From contig OY292274.1 in the NCBI GenBank assembly GCA_958496175.1, positions 35,627,482-35,691,481 on the forward strand: 64,000 nucleotides of DNA, in the 5' to 3' direction. The stretch is from Sisyra terminalis. Lineage: Eukaryota; Arthropoda; Insecta; Neuroptera; Sisyridae. Position 1 is the stretch's first letter; each line of letters begins with the position of its first letter. The notes beneath the pieces were generated by a model. That model searched no databases. It had not been told where the DNA came from and worked only from the letters and a program-made list of their open reading frames with translations. The position numbers and the translations under genes were made by a program. Positions 52,938 through 63,975 of this stretch are shown in pieces.

Positions 52938-53085
52938 CAGTCTGATTTTCCACTTTGTTTTTTAATTAATTCGCGAGTAAATCGATCAAAACGAAAATTT
53001 AGCAACATGAAAGCAAATAAGACGATGCCAGAATTAAATTTACAACAAAATCGCGAACTGAATTAAAACAACCGGTACCGGTCAA
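52938..53085. mobile_element. palindromic MITE family, copy 3
   Basis: TTTTTTAATTAATTCGCGAG and ACGAAAATTTAGC match copy 4 at 55.3 kb in the same order. The right side ends AATTAAAACAACCGGTACCG. The overlapping 106-codon minus-strand frame is a by-product of the repeats here. Confidence 0.55.
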
Positions 53086-53284
53086 AAGGATGTCAAACCG
53101 ATCAAATCTGGGCCAAAATTTCATACTTTTCGTGAAAATCAAATTGTAAACGTTGTTTACAAAAATAGCATTTTTTTCACAGCAATATTGTTTATTACAT
53201 AAGCAATTTAGCGACGTGCATGTTTTAAAACATTTAGAAGACAATAGACACAACAGGTAAGAGTTGGTAAGATATAATTTAATA

Positions 53285-53697
53285 GGTATTTTCACGCTGT
53301 CGCTGGTTACTAACGACAAACGTAGTCGCGTGATTAAAACGTAACACTTAAACCAAAAATTGAGCGAAAAATGAGGCTCTCTATCGACTATCGATATATT
53401 GATATAACTATTTTATTGTATAGATATATGTTTATTATTGCGAGTAATAAGTATTAAAACTCGTTAGCAAACATTTAGCTCATAAGTAATAAATGTATCT
53501 ATACCGAATCTTTTTAGAAATGTATTAATAGAGAAAATCATGTCTAGTGAGTATGATATGTCTGATAGAATCTGTCAAAAAAGCTACACAAAATAAAGCT
53601 TTATCGTTACTTTTTTCCGATAGAGTACTTATTACATTTTAGCCACGTGATCACATTTGTCGCTAATAACCAGCGATTAGCGACAGCATGTAAATGC
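53285..53697. mobile_element. long inverted-repeat element, about 413 bp
   Basis: CACGCTGTCGCTGGTTACTA at the left matches CATGCTGTCGC, then CTGGTTATTA, read inward from the right. Pairing continues through ACGACAAACGTAGTCGCGTG against GCGACAAATGTGATCACGTG. The right arm has a small insertion. The middle 270 bp is unrelated AT-rich DNA with no coding frame. No target duplication was defined. Confidence 0.6.
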
Positions 53698-53699
53698 AT

Positions 53700-55255
53700 C
53701 TATATGATGTTCCGTATGTGTATGTTACAAATTTAAACACCTTAAACACATGTATTTTTCCTCTTGGAACTATAGAACCATCTTACTGTGCATCCCATAT
53801 ATAGTTACATTAAACTAAATAACAAACCAAAAATGCCTAGATTATAACTAAATATTTTACTCCACTACTAAAAAGCATTCGCTTTATCATAACAAAGTTT
53901 ACAGATTTGGAACTTAGAACTACTCAAGAACATTGGTATGTGCTTAAAACTAGCCTATTCGGATACTTACACAAACATAGTGCATATAAGAAAATGTATT
54001 AGTGTTTATTTAAAACAGCTAAATATTAAAGTTTACTTTGCATAGGTGATCTCATATTCTTATAGTTGTAGCTTAAGAAACTTATATAGAATCGGATACT
54101 TTAATTTTAATATTCTGCCAAAAATAAATCCGGGTAATTTCTATGACTTCAATGTTAAATACCTACGTGTTTTTAGGAAGACATCATTATTTTTTTTCCA
54201 TCTTTGTGTTTAAATAATATAGCTTCTCAAGAATATTTCTTTATTTTTGATCTCATTGGTTCATAAGTCTCAATTACTATTTGTCCCAAAGTCTCAATTT
54301 TGTAATTTCCTACCTCTTCATGACACACACACACACACACAGAGCTATGTGCGTAGATAATTCCATATGCCATTGTTTTCGATAATTGAGACAAAGTGGT
54401 TCTGGGAATTTCATATTAGACTGTTTTGTTTAAAACTTTTCTTGTAACACTTGGCTTACGAATATAAAAATAGCTCAGTTCTTTTCACCACTATTTGCTG
54501 TTGACAACATATACTACAACTAAAGAATTTCTCTAAAAAGTATAGGCGACTATACTCTTCAACGGTTTAAAAATTCTTTATTTTTACAATCAAAATATAT
54601 TCAATGCTCTTTTATTTAGGAGTATTAAAGCAATAAAAAAGAATAATAACCTTTTAAATGTTCTAGTAGCGTTTTATAATAAAATATTTATGTATGTCTC
54701 AAAAGTATACTTTATACGTCACAAATTATATTTTGTAATGGTCGAAGTTCAAATTTTGAAAAATTATTACCAAAAAAACACTGATAGACATTTCAATAAT
54801 ACATTAACTAAAACTGTCTAAACCAATCAAATAAAGTATATCTGAACAGTCAATTAACTACGAAAACATTCAAAAAAAATATATAAAACAGATACATAAA
54901 TTTTAGATGAAAATTTGTATTTCAATTTTAATTTTAGAATAAATCGTTGGTTTAATAAATCAAATTTGATGGAAAATAAACGAATCTTTTGCACAGTCGA
55001 ATATTAATATTTACAAATAGATTAAAGTTAACTAGCTCACCATTATAACAGATTTGATATTTCTAAAAAATAATTTAGTTTAATTTCATTGCTACAGAAA
55101 TTGATTCAATAAGTTATCCATCAAAAGCAAAACATAAAGGGATTAGGTTTAGTCCGTCAATAAAACGGTTGTCATCTAATTTTTGCAAATATTTGCACAA
55201 AGAATGTACAGCAATGTTTAATGGATTGAAAAGAAGATTCAGCTCATGTTCCTTT
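53700..55255. other. AT-rich gene-free stretch
   Basis: Only the (CA)n microsatellite is recognised; no exon or RNA gene. Confidence 0.45.
54321..54341 (+). repeat. (CA)n microsatellite
   Basis: An uninterrupted run of about ten AC units, in a gene-free stretch (53.7-55.2 kb) where I see nothing else. Confidence 0.9.
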
Positions 55256-55258
55256 CGG

Positions 55259-55444
55259 CGACATCAATATTAGGCAACATTGCATTTTTTACTGCTTTTA
55301 ATTTAATTGGCGAGTAAATTGGACTAAAATGAAAATTTAGCCTTAAAAGAAAAAGTTATACGATATTAGAATTGAATAAATAAAAAATTGCAAATAAAAC
55401 TTAAAACACAGTAGAAAATGAAACATTGCCAGATATTGATGTCG
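55259..55444. mobile_element. palindromic MITE family, copy 4, about 186 bp
   Basis: CGACATCAATAT at the left is mirrored exactly at the right. Inward, the arms remain similar (GGCAACATTGCATTTT against GGCAATGTTTCATTTT). The interior ATGAAAATTTAGC matches copy 3. Confidence 0.65.
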
Positions 55445-55599
55445 TTAAAAGAGACCTGAGCTGAAAATTCATCTTTTGACGCATATATTAAAATATTATT
55501 ACTTATATAGAACTTAAAGCTTCAATATACATAGTACTTTTGACTTCGTAAAGATTTTTTTTTGTGTTTCCGTTTTTTAAAATTCTTTTATAGTTTTAC

Positions 55600-56280
55600 C
55601 GGTGAGATATTGGCACCGTTTTCTTTTTGTAGTGCCTTATCCGTTCCGGATGTTGACCATCAATATAGCTATTTTGACTTTATTATTAGCGATGCGGAAT
55701 AGTAGTGCAGAGAGGTTTTCCCAAACCATTCGTTTTACAGCCATACATTCGTATCACGTTTTACAGCCACAAGTTCTTTGGTCGTTTGGATCCACATTTT
55801 CCGTCGATTTTTCTTGGAATTATGTTCTTAAATAGGGGATATTTAGACTCGTTTCTCATGATGTGGCCAAAATATTGTGAGTTTGTGAATCTTTATGGTG
55901 TAGAGTAGTAGTCCCCAGCTGTATTCCCGCGGACACCACGGTGCTTTCTGACCATTAAAATATAAATAAATATTTTTTTTTATCTCTTCCATGTATTATT
56001 AACAAATTGAAACAATACCTTAACCTTGAAACATATTGCTCACTATACAACTGATATCCTAGAATGTGCTCATAAGCTCAAAATGGTTGGGGACCTCTAG
56101 TGTAGTTTTTTTTTTCATTATTTGGAGTACCTTTTCGTTGATTGATTGTATGCTCTCTCCACGATATCCTCAACATTATTCGATGTATCTGGATTTCAAG
56201 TACATTTTAGTTTCTTCTACTAACTTCTCGTTTAGTCTCCAAAACTCTACAGCACATAGCGATAAGAAAAAAATATAGCT
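55600..56280 (-). pseudogene. LINE reverse transcriptase 3' end remnant, split by a MITE
   Basis: On the minus strand the segment 56275-56108 reads into RIMLRISWREHTINQ, the conserved block downstream of the polymerase domain in several insect non-LTR elements. After the 194-bp insertion the same element continues with YFGHIMRNE, GKCGSKRPKNLWL and KIAILMVNIRNG near 55650. These correspond in order to the usual GHIMR, GKRGxGRP..W and final block. Stops and frame changes show it is inactive. The remnant ends near 55600, about 150 bp from MITE copy 4. Confidence 0.65.
55906..56099. mobile_element. hAT-like MITE inside the LINE remnant, 194 bp
   Basis: The left end TAGTAGTCCCCAGC and inverted right end TAGAGGTCCCCAACC resemble Charlie-type hAT ends. 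Flanking octamers GTGTAGAG (55898-55905) and GTGTAGTT (56100-56107) match at 6 of 8. LINE-like coding resumes on both sides, so the MITE is the younger insertion. Confidence 0.7.
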
Positions 56281-56540
56281 TTTCATGAATCCTTGGACTT
56301 AAATACTTGATTATTTTAGATATATTTAATATTTATATATATTATTATTTAAAATTATTTCCTTCATTTGATAATATCAACAGCGATGACTTTTAACAGA
56401 TGTATTGAAAGAACCTACTGCTTAAATCCCAAGATGAAAATAAAAGTACAAATAAATATTTGTGTTTGTTTATAATTCTGTAAAATTTGTAATTCTGCTT
56501 AAGACTGTAAAATATGAAAAGATTATAAGATAAATAACAT

Positions 56541-56546
56541 TTTATT
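56541..56546 (-). promoter_or_regulatory. candidate polyadenylation signal of PIGX
   Basis: The plus-strand TTTATT reads as AATAAA on the minus strand, 183 nt past the PIGX stop. It is a plausible distance, but the motif is common in such AT-rich DNA. Confidence 0.3.
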
Positions 56547-56728
56547 TACAAAAACTTTTTTCTACCATTACAAAATTTTGTTTTTCTCTTAATACTGCTA
56601 TTTTACGTTCGTCAAATATCAGAATAAGGACGCAGCCTTATGATGTCAATATTGTTGTTATTCTATCTTATTGTTGTAAATATATTTATGCTTAAGTAAA
56701 AGTAATAAAATTGAATTCTAATGAATGA

Positions 56729-57630
56729 CTATTTTTTTTTAAATTCATCTGGTAATGACTTAGAAAGCATCACTGATAATAAATAAATACAAGCTGAACA
56801 TGTCACTAAAAATGTAACAATTGAGACCACCGGATAATGATCGAGATCACCAACTGGTACAAATACTTGAAGTGGTTCCGAAATCTAAAAGAAAATGAAA
56901 TTAAATATTTTCAAAACATTTGTTTTCTTTTTTATTTTACTGAATTATATGACAAGTTAGCCCATAGATCCATCCTATTGGAAAGAAACGATGGCGCTTT
57001 TATTTTATTACCGCAAATCTTTTCTAAATTTCGGCATTGTATTAATAGCCAAGGATGCATAAATTCAATTTTACTATAATCTTGTCCAATTTGAGGACGA
57101 TGGTATCGCAAATGAACAGGCAAATACAAATCTAGACGAATATTCGTAATATTGCTATACACATAAGCCAAATGTTGATCAGAATGATGAGCTGGTTGTT
57201 CAGTATCTACGAAACCCTCAACTTTTGCTTGCAGCTAAAACATTAAACTGTCAATAGTAAGTAATAGCAAAAAAAATATTATAATTACAGCTCCAACATT
57301 CAATAAATCAGCAATTTGATCTGGATTTACAAACGCTCCGTTCGGAATATCTTGCTTCAAGATCAATAAGCATCCGTTAACTTTAGGAAATTGAGAATTT
57401 TCGAACTCAATTAACCATCGAAACACTCTAAATGTATTACATCAATAAAAAAATGTAATTAAATTGCTCAAATAAACAAAAAATGGAATGAAAACGATAA
57501 TATACCTATGATAACCTTCATTTTCAACGCTCTGTGTAAAGGTTACATCTATTTTATCACAAATATCACATTTGACGTTAATACTGAACTTATTTAAAAA
57601 GAAAACAACTAAAAATACTTTATAGATCAT
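56729..57630 (-). CDS. PIGX: PIG-X, GPI mannosyltransferase I accessory subunit, 4 exons
   Basis: On the minus strand the exons are 57630-57506, 57427-57289, 57234-56941 and 56884-56729. Introns are 78, 54 and 56 nt with GT..AG ends, and the coding total is 714 nt (237 aa), close to the family's usual size. A hydrophobic signal peptide (about 1-20) is followed by a lumenal domain starting CDICDKIDVTF. The family hallmark LPVHLRYHRP falls at 126-135, with a later Cys-containing stretch (LLIQCRNLEKIC). Near the C-terminus, VPVGDLDHYPVVSIVTFL leads into a single membrane span (about 205-226) and a short tail ending DEFKKK. In the known family, PIG-X (Pbn1 in yeast) is an ER type I membrane protein. 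It stabilises the catalytic subunit PIG-M, which adds the first mannose to GPI anchor precursors. Identification rests on the HLRY motif, the VPVG-D motif and the topology. Neighbours give no functional clue. Confidence 0.88.
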
Positions 57631-59240
57631 TTTTAAATTAAAAACAACACTTAAAAAAAAGCATTTAACTTATTTTCAAGTATTTAATTTAATGTATTCA
57701 ACAATTTATTTCCGTAATTTTACTAACTAAATGAACTAAACCCTGATAGACATTTATGTAAAATACACACTTTAAATCGTTTGTAATGGTTGCAATAGTA
57801 GTAAACTTTTTAAGTTGTGTATCATCACATTTAAATTCAAATAATTATATTATTCATTAATATCGCATTACAGTATAGATTTTTTGTGTTAGATAAAGTT
57901 GAAATAAAAAATATAAAATATTTGTAATTAAAATAGATATAAGCTTTAAATCTATAAGTTTCACTTTCAAGACGTATAAGCTATTTATTGCTTGTATTAT
58001 TACAATATAGTTGTATTTTTTTTTATTTTTCGAAGAAAAGTTGAAAATTTCCACTTTGAATATCAGTTTATATTTTAAATGGTTACAAAGATCGAATGAT
58101 CGTAAAAGTTAATATTAGTTCGACTTGATATGGAGACTTCCAAAATCGTGTAGCTTTTCCCAACTTCCTATTTTAACATAAATTTCTCGAGTTGAGTTAA
58201 TTTATTAGTTTAAAATAAATTTGTATACCATTATGATCATTAAGATTAAAACAATTAAGATAATTCCTAGTTAAAAGTAAGAATTTGTTCAATTTTATTT
58301 ATTGTTGTTTACTTTCACGTCAAAGCAAGTAATAATGTATCATTTATGCATTGCTGTTCATCCTTGAGTTTCTATTAAGCGCCATGTTTAAAATGAAAAC
58401 ATTTATGTTTAATGTTTATATATAAAAAAAGGTTGAATTATGTTTCTTCAGTATTGATATATATGTGAAATTGTTCAAACAGAAAGTCGCCTCGTAGGAT
58501 TTATATTTTTTTTAAAAAGTTTTTTTTTTGATTTTAAGTAAGTACCTGCTTTTTCATAAAATGATATATATTTTGTCGGATGTTGACTATTGAGGAATTT
58601 AATAAAATAAAAAGTAAAAAATAACAAGTGATTAAAGTTATCAATGGTGTACAGTGAGTTTTAATCGTTTAGGGATCTTCAAAAGCTTTGAATTTCAAAA
58701 GATTTTAATCATTAAAAGAACCTTTCCAAGACACTATTGATGATGGTTTTGATAGCATATCTTGGAAAAGTATGCAACATTGAAAATGGAAACGATGAGT
58801 CAACACTATGCACAAAATATATTCTAAACTGCTAATATAAAACTTTGCAAATCTGATTTTTGCACTGTATTTAAGCTATATATACATTTTTCATATTAAA
58901 TATGAAAATTTCGATTTTTTTAAATCTTTGACTCCTCCTTACCTGCCTCAAAAGTACCAATTAAACAGTAATATAAGGAAGTGCCAATTAGAAATTTAAC
59001 AACTTTTAAAAAATTTTATCGAATTTGTACTTTGATATTTTATGGCGTTTATTTGTTTTAAAAAATTATTATTTTGAAAAGTTATTGTGTTTGCCGAAAA
59101 GTTTGTACTGCCTTTAAAGACTATATGCTTTTTCGATTCGCTATTCCCAGATATTTTTATACACTTTTTGTTTGTATTTTGTATAATTGGGAACAATACT
59201 TCTCTGAATTTGTTGTCTTGGATTAAGATCGATATTTGGC
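57631..59240. other. AT-rich stretch upstream of PIGX
   Basis: Presumably holds the PIGX promoter near 57631, but no core element stands out. It contains a foldback hairpin at about 58721-58772. No coding exon is supported. Confidence 0.45.
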
Positions 59241-59246
59241 TAAGTG

Positions 59247-60170
59247 CAGTGGCGTAACTAGGGCAACTTCTAACTACGGGACCAGTACTATTTTTTTTAT
59301 TTCCACTGTTTAAAAAAAATAATTTTTATAATTAAGGACAAAGACCGACATGGATATATTAAATTAAGTATATAAATTAATAGATTTTAAAATACATTGA
59401 AATTCATTAAATGTTTAAATCAAAATTTATTATAAATCAAAAAAAAAACGAGAAATAATTGACCATAAACAAAAGTAAAAAAAATATTTAAATGATTTTT
59501 CGTCTAAATTTTACTGCCGCTAATTTGTCAATTAGGGTCTTCATATTTAATTGATTTGCTTCTTTATTCTCAATAGCAATAACTGATAAATATTTCAGAC
59601 AAGATTTTTCAATTGAAATTCTTTTATTTTTTTATTTTTAATTTGTTGAATGTTTTTTCTACTGTAGTAACAGTAACTGTAATAGTAAAAAATATAATAA
59701 CATTGTATACATTGCAGTTAAATCATTTTCCAAGCAACTAAATTTTTCAATTTTAATATTGGTATAAGAGCCCCTTTGACTAAGATTTATTCCAATATTT
59801 TTTTAATAAAATATTTGTTTGTCAATTGTACAGCCAATAAATTGATTAGTAATTTAAGTTATTTTTTTTTAAACTTACACATTTAAAAACTATTTCATGT
59901 GTTTTAGCAATTTTTTGGGTTCTAAAAAGCCGTTAAATAGTTAAAACACTATCTTATTCTATTTATTTTATTAATAACAATATCAACTACAAAATTATAA
60001 AATCTAAAAATATATTTTTCTTGATTTGAAGCTAAGGCTAATTCATTATAGTCTTTTTTTTTAAATAATTTTTTTGAATGTTTTTTTTTTCTCAATTCAT
60101 AAAAATTAAGTCTTATTCCCAAGTGCCTTAGGATTTCGATAACATGATTTATTTTTAATTTCATTATATT
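59247..60170 (-). mobile_element. hAT transposon remnant, one end visible
   Basis: CAGTGGCGTAACTAGGG at 59247 is a typical hAT end. The element's coding strand is minus, so this is its 3' end. The opposite end was not found before 62 kb. The interior carries a broken transposase. Confidence 0.65.
59488..60164 (-). pseudogene. hAT transposase C-terminal remnant (dimerisation domain)
   Basis: Just before the stop at 59490-59488 the minus strand encodes SVIAIENKEANQLNMKTLI, then DKLAAVKFRRKII. This matches the C-terminal hAT dimerisation region (usual pattern LSILSIEN.....LD...LI..FA..KARK). Upstream in another frame, VTVTTVEKTFNKLKIKK corresponds to the conserved SVAERSFSKLK segment. A further frame at 60164-59949 includes KYIFRFYNFVVDIVI, similar to the earlier FR..YF.V.LD.I block. 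The catalytic part is degraded. Confidence 0.65.
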
Positions 60171-60174
60171 GCAA

Positions 60175-62405
60175 CCCTATGCAGATTGTGTAATTTATTT
60201 GAAAATAAAAAAAAAAATCATTTTAGATAAACATGGGGAAAAATTGTAAAACAAAATACCATAATAATATTTCATAATCTGTTGTATTTGATAAGAATGC
60301 AGGACCTAATCTTATGTATTATACTTTTTAAAATGCCGCATCGTTAATTTCATTTGACAAAGATTGCTACTTGAAACAACAAACAGTACTATTAATTTTA
60401 TTCACTTTCATTTTTTTTTTGATTTTTTAATAGGAAATACATATTAGTCACTAAAGACGGTACAGAAGAATTTCTTCTATTCCACAATGATTTTTTTTAT
60501 TCTGAAATCTACAAACTACTCACAATAATTAATGAGACAAATTAATTATTATGAATCAATTATTTAATCATTACAATATTTTATTATGCTAGAAAAATAA
60601 AAAAATTGACAAAAATTTGATAAAATGAAAATATATTGCATTATACTATCATATATTTCTAACATGAGCTGAAATTTTGTTCTCTATTTAATATCACTTT
60701 TACTTTAAAACGTTTAGCGATTATTTCTTATTGATTCATTTATTCTAGTTGTTGACAATTAGTGGACGCTTCAACTGACTTCTACACGCTTATAGAAATA
60801 GTTCATATAAGCTTATGCATACTTAAATAGAGTCACTCGAATGCATGTATTCGTTGAGAAGTCAGAGAATAGGGATGGTAGCAGTAGTTCTGTCTCTTTT
60901 ACTTGTATTTACTTGTATATGTTACATATGTTTATTCTCTCATTATTAAATCGTAATTTTTGAATGCTATTTTTATAGAAAACTATTGTTATAATTACGA
61001 TGTTATCACGTAAAAATTCGTGTGCTATCCATTATAAACAGATCAGTGGAAACTGTGAAAACACTGTATAAAGTTTTCTATCTCATTCTCTCGCACATTA
61101 AATCCTATTGATTTATGTATTTGTCTCTTTTTACTGTCGCTTTTTCGTTTCATCAAATTTCCAATCACAACGATGCTAAAGAAGTTTTCACTTCAAAAAT
61201 CGAAAAAAAAAATCTTCTTTTTACAAACTTCAAGGACGTGCTAAAGCTGGAGGCCTAAAAGCTTTGCTTCCCGTAGCTTCACTGTAGCTATACCACAAAC
61301 TTAGTGTGATGCATTCCGTTCATCTTAAGATTTTTCTCCCTGAGCATCATTGCAAGTGATCAATTCATTTATTACTAACTCTTATTACTGTGTTTAAAAA
61401 TTGAATGTCTCTACAGGACATTTATAGAACGATTTATCAGATGTTTCTCCTTTAAATCAAGGTGAACCCATATTTCAAAACGGCTTATTTTCTAAACTCT
61501 TGGGTGGTAAATTTTGAGGCTGAAATTTAATATTTCTATTAATTTACATTTCGCATGGTGCGGGTTATTTCCCATTATTTTTTTTTCCTATTCAAATGGA
61601 GTTGAGGAATTACCCGGCTCTTACGGTTCTAATATTTAAGGTTTAAATTGTTAGCTTTATATCTAGCGATACTTTTGCACAATTCTTTTAGCAGAGACAT
61701 TTATGCCATAACGAGCGTATAACTTGTCGGACATTAATATGACATTTTTGCTTTAAGATCATTAAATGGCTAAAATGTATTTTTTTAATTTCATATTCAA
61801 AGCCGAATGAAAACAACAATGACATATCGTAACCAATTTTTTTATTCGAAAATGGCTAAAGAACCATTTTCTAAGATATGTAACATTTCATTACGGTATT
61901 TAACATATTATAATTGTTTTCATATTTTTAGACCCGGCTTTATACCATTTACTTTCAACAAAGTATTTTCGAACAATCCAATCAAAAGACCCTTGACCCT
62001 CTATAAAATCATTTTTCTCCTGTTTTTTGTCTCCCAATTGCCCAATTTTCCGCGAGGATGAATTTTATCCTTCAGGGTTGTCAAACTGGAGTTGTATAAT
62101 ATCATTGAAAGTATAAATTTAATCTAGCACCTCAATATACAAAAAAATTTTTGTTTACTAATAATTTCACACAATTCATTAATTTCTATTGATTCTGGAT
62201 ATGGTTGGAAGTACATATTTGTTATGAAAAATAAAAGTTTTTACATACGGTCTTTTTAAATTTAAATTGTTTCTTTGAGCGTTCTAGGTTTTTGAAAGCC
62301 AAGGTTCTGTGAGGAATAGATGTGATATTGGCCCCAAATAAAAGTAGTTTAGTTTTTACACTTAAGAGAAAAAAAAACAATATTGTGATGGAATTGAATA
62401 ATAAA
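60175..62405. other. AT-rich stretch upstream of Cyt-b5-r
   Basis: Contains one dispersed repeat (60885-61035). The 84-codon frame at 61807-62061 shows no recognised domain. A non-coding first exon and promoter of Cyt-b5-r probably lie here but could not be placed. Confidence 0.4.
60885..61035 (+). repeat. dispersed repeat, copy 2 (partner at 26100-26275)
   Basis: Same order and strand as the 26.1 kb copy. The TTATAATTACGATGTTATCA block is the best conserved part. Confidence 0.55.
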
Positions 62406-62412
62406 TTTTCAG
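62406..62412 (+). other. Cyt-b5-r: probable splice acceptor upstream of the Cyt-b5-r start codon
   Basis: A pyrimidine-containing TTTTCAG ends nine bases before the ATG. This suggests the start codon lies in a second exon and that a non-coding first exon sits further upstream, at a position I cannot identify. Confidence 0.45.
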
Positions 62413-62421
62413 GTTGCAGAT

Positions 62422-63975
62422 ATGCCACCATACATTGCAAATGAACTAAACACGAAAGAAATAGGTTCCTCTGGGTTTAAACGCCCGGATTGGGTTAAAA
62501 CAACAAAGATTTCTTCCCATTTGTGGCTTCTCGGAAAACAAAAAGAAGATAAGACTAATGGTTTGTGGCGTGTCCATGATGGATTATACGATTTTTCGAG
62601 TTTTGCTGATAAGCATCCTGGCGGAAGTACCTGGTTAAACTTAAGTAAAGTATGTGAAGCAATCAAAGTTTTTTGTAAATAAAAACAACTTAATTATTTT
62701 CAATAACTCCAATATTTAGGGTACAGATATTACGGAAGCATTTGAAGCACATCATATTACATCAGCAGCTGAAAAACTGTTGAAAAACTATTTTGTTATG
62801 AAAGCAGCTACTCCCAGAAATTCACCATATACCTATAAAGAAAATGGGTTTTATAAAACATTAAAACGAAATGTGCTGCCCGTTCTTAAAACTATACCAA
62901 AAGATGTGAAAAGAAAAAGCAAAAATATTGCCGATTTTTGTGCTGTTTCAACATTTGTTTTAGCTATTTTAGCAGCATTTTTGAATAGTTACCTGATAGC
63001 TATTTTAGCTGGAATCTTTCTTACTTTCACTAATATAGCAGCACACAATTTTTCCCATCAAAAAGATAATTTTAGAATGTACTATATGGACCTATCACTT
63101 ATGTCATCCAGGTATTTTCTTTCTTATATTTTAATTGTAAGCAAGTAAAATCGTTTAATATTTTCAGAGAGTGGAGAATTAGTCATGTGTTGAGTCATCA
63201 TTTATATACAAATTCATGGCTCGATTTGGAAATAACACATTTTGAACCATTCTTACAATATTTTCCAACAGAAAAATCGTTACTTGTGAAATATGGCTCA
63301 TGGATTTATGGACCATTGGTGTATGCTGCCATTTATTTAGCGGAATACATAAAAAGGTAACTATATTGGGTATTTTTTTCATTATTTTTTTATCTATTGT
63401 AATTAATTTTTAGTGTTATAGGCATACTTAAGGGCTATAAAAGTTTTACAATGGCAATATTCATCCCTTTTACAGTTCCAATGTTAATGTATTTTACAAC
63501 GTCTAATTCTTTAATTAATATTTTGAAACTGTGGTTCGTTATTGTAACAACAGGAAGTTTTCACTTTGGATTAGTAGCATTAAATGCGTCTCATCACCAC
63601 CCAAAAATATTTCATGATGGAGATACGCCACGGTATGTTCTATTAAGATCTCGTTTGTTGGTGTATTGTTACTTTCGTTTTTTTTTATTTTGTAGTCAAA
63701 ATTCTGATTGGGGAATGCAACAATTGGACGCCATTATTGACCGGAAAGAAATGACTGGAAATAGTTTTATCGTTTTAACAAACTTTGGTGATCATGCCTT
63801 GCATCATATGTTTCCAAGATTGGATCATCTACAACTACCATATTTATGGCCTGTTTTTGAAAAAACTTGCAAACAGTTTGGAATAAGATTGAGGGTCAAA
63901 ACGCAAATGCATATGATTGCAGGACAATTACGACAATTAGCTCGTTCGGAACCAAATAAAAAACCACCCAAATAA
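62422..63975 (+). CDS. Cyt-b5-r: cytochrome b5-related protein (cyt b5 domain fused to fatty acid desaturase domain), 5 exons
   Basis: Coding exons are 62422-62649, 62720-63111, 63168-63356, 63414-63632 and 63696-63975. Introns are 70, 56, 57 and 63 nt, all GT..AG, for 1,308 nt and 435 aa. This is essentially the length I recall for the Drosophila Cyt-b5-r protein. An N-terminal cytochrome b5 domain spans about 30-105, with the haem motif HPGG at 65-68 and EAHH at 85-88 supplying the second axial His. The desaturase part has the three His clusters: HNFSH (185-189), HVLSHH (213-218) and DHALHH (box His 376-380). An extra SHHHP lies at 329-333. Hydrophobic helices lie at about 148-182 and 283-326. 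Such fusions are ER di-iron enzymes that take electrons through their own b5 domain; the insect protein's substrate is not settled. The ATG at 62422 is preceded by a possible acceptor (TTTTCAG, ending 62412), so a 5' UTR exon probably lies upstream. Reading could continue upstream into VAD, so a coding upstream exon cannot be excluded. The stop lies 25 nt from the window edge. Confidence 0.9.

Noticed and set aside
52999..53319. 106-codon minus-strand protein gene
   Set aside because: It spans a MITE copy and the arm of another inverted-repeat element; the open frame is a by-product.
55602..56278. Plus-strand proteins in three overlapping frames
   Set aside because: The coding-like signal is on the minus strand, where LINE reverse transcriptase motifs appear in the right order.
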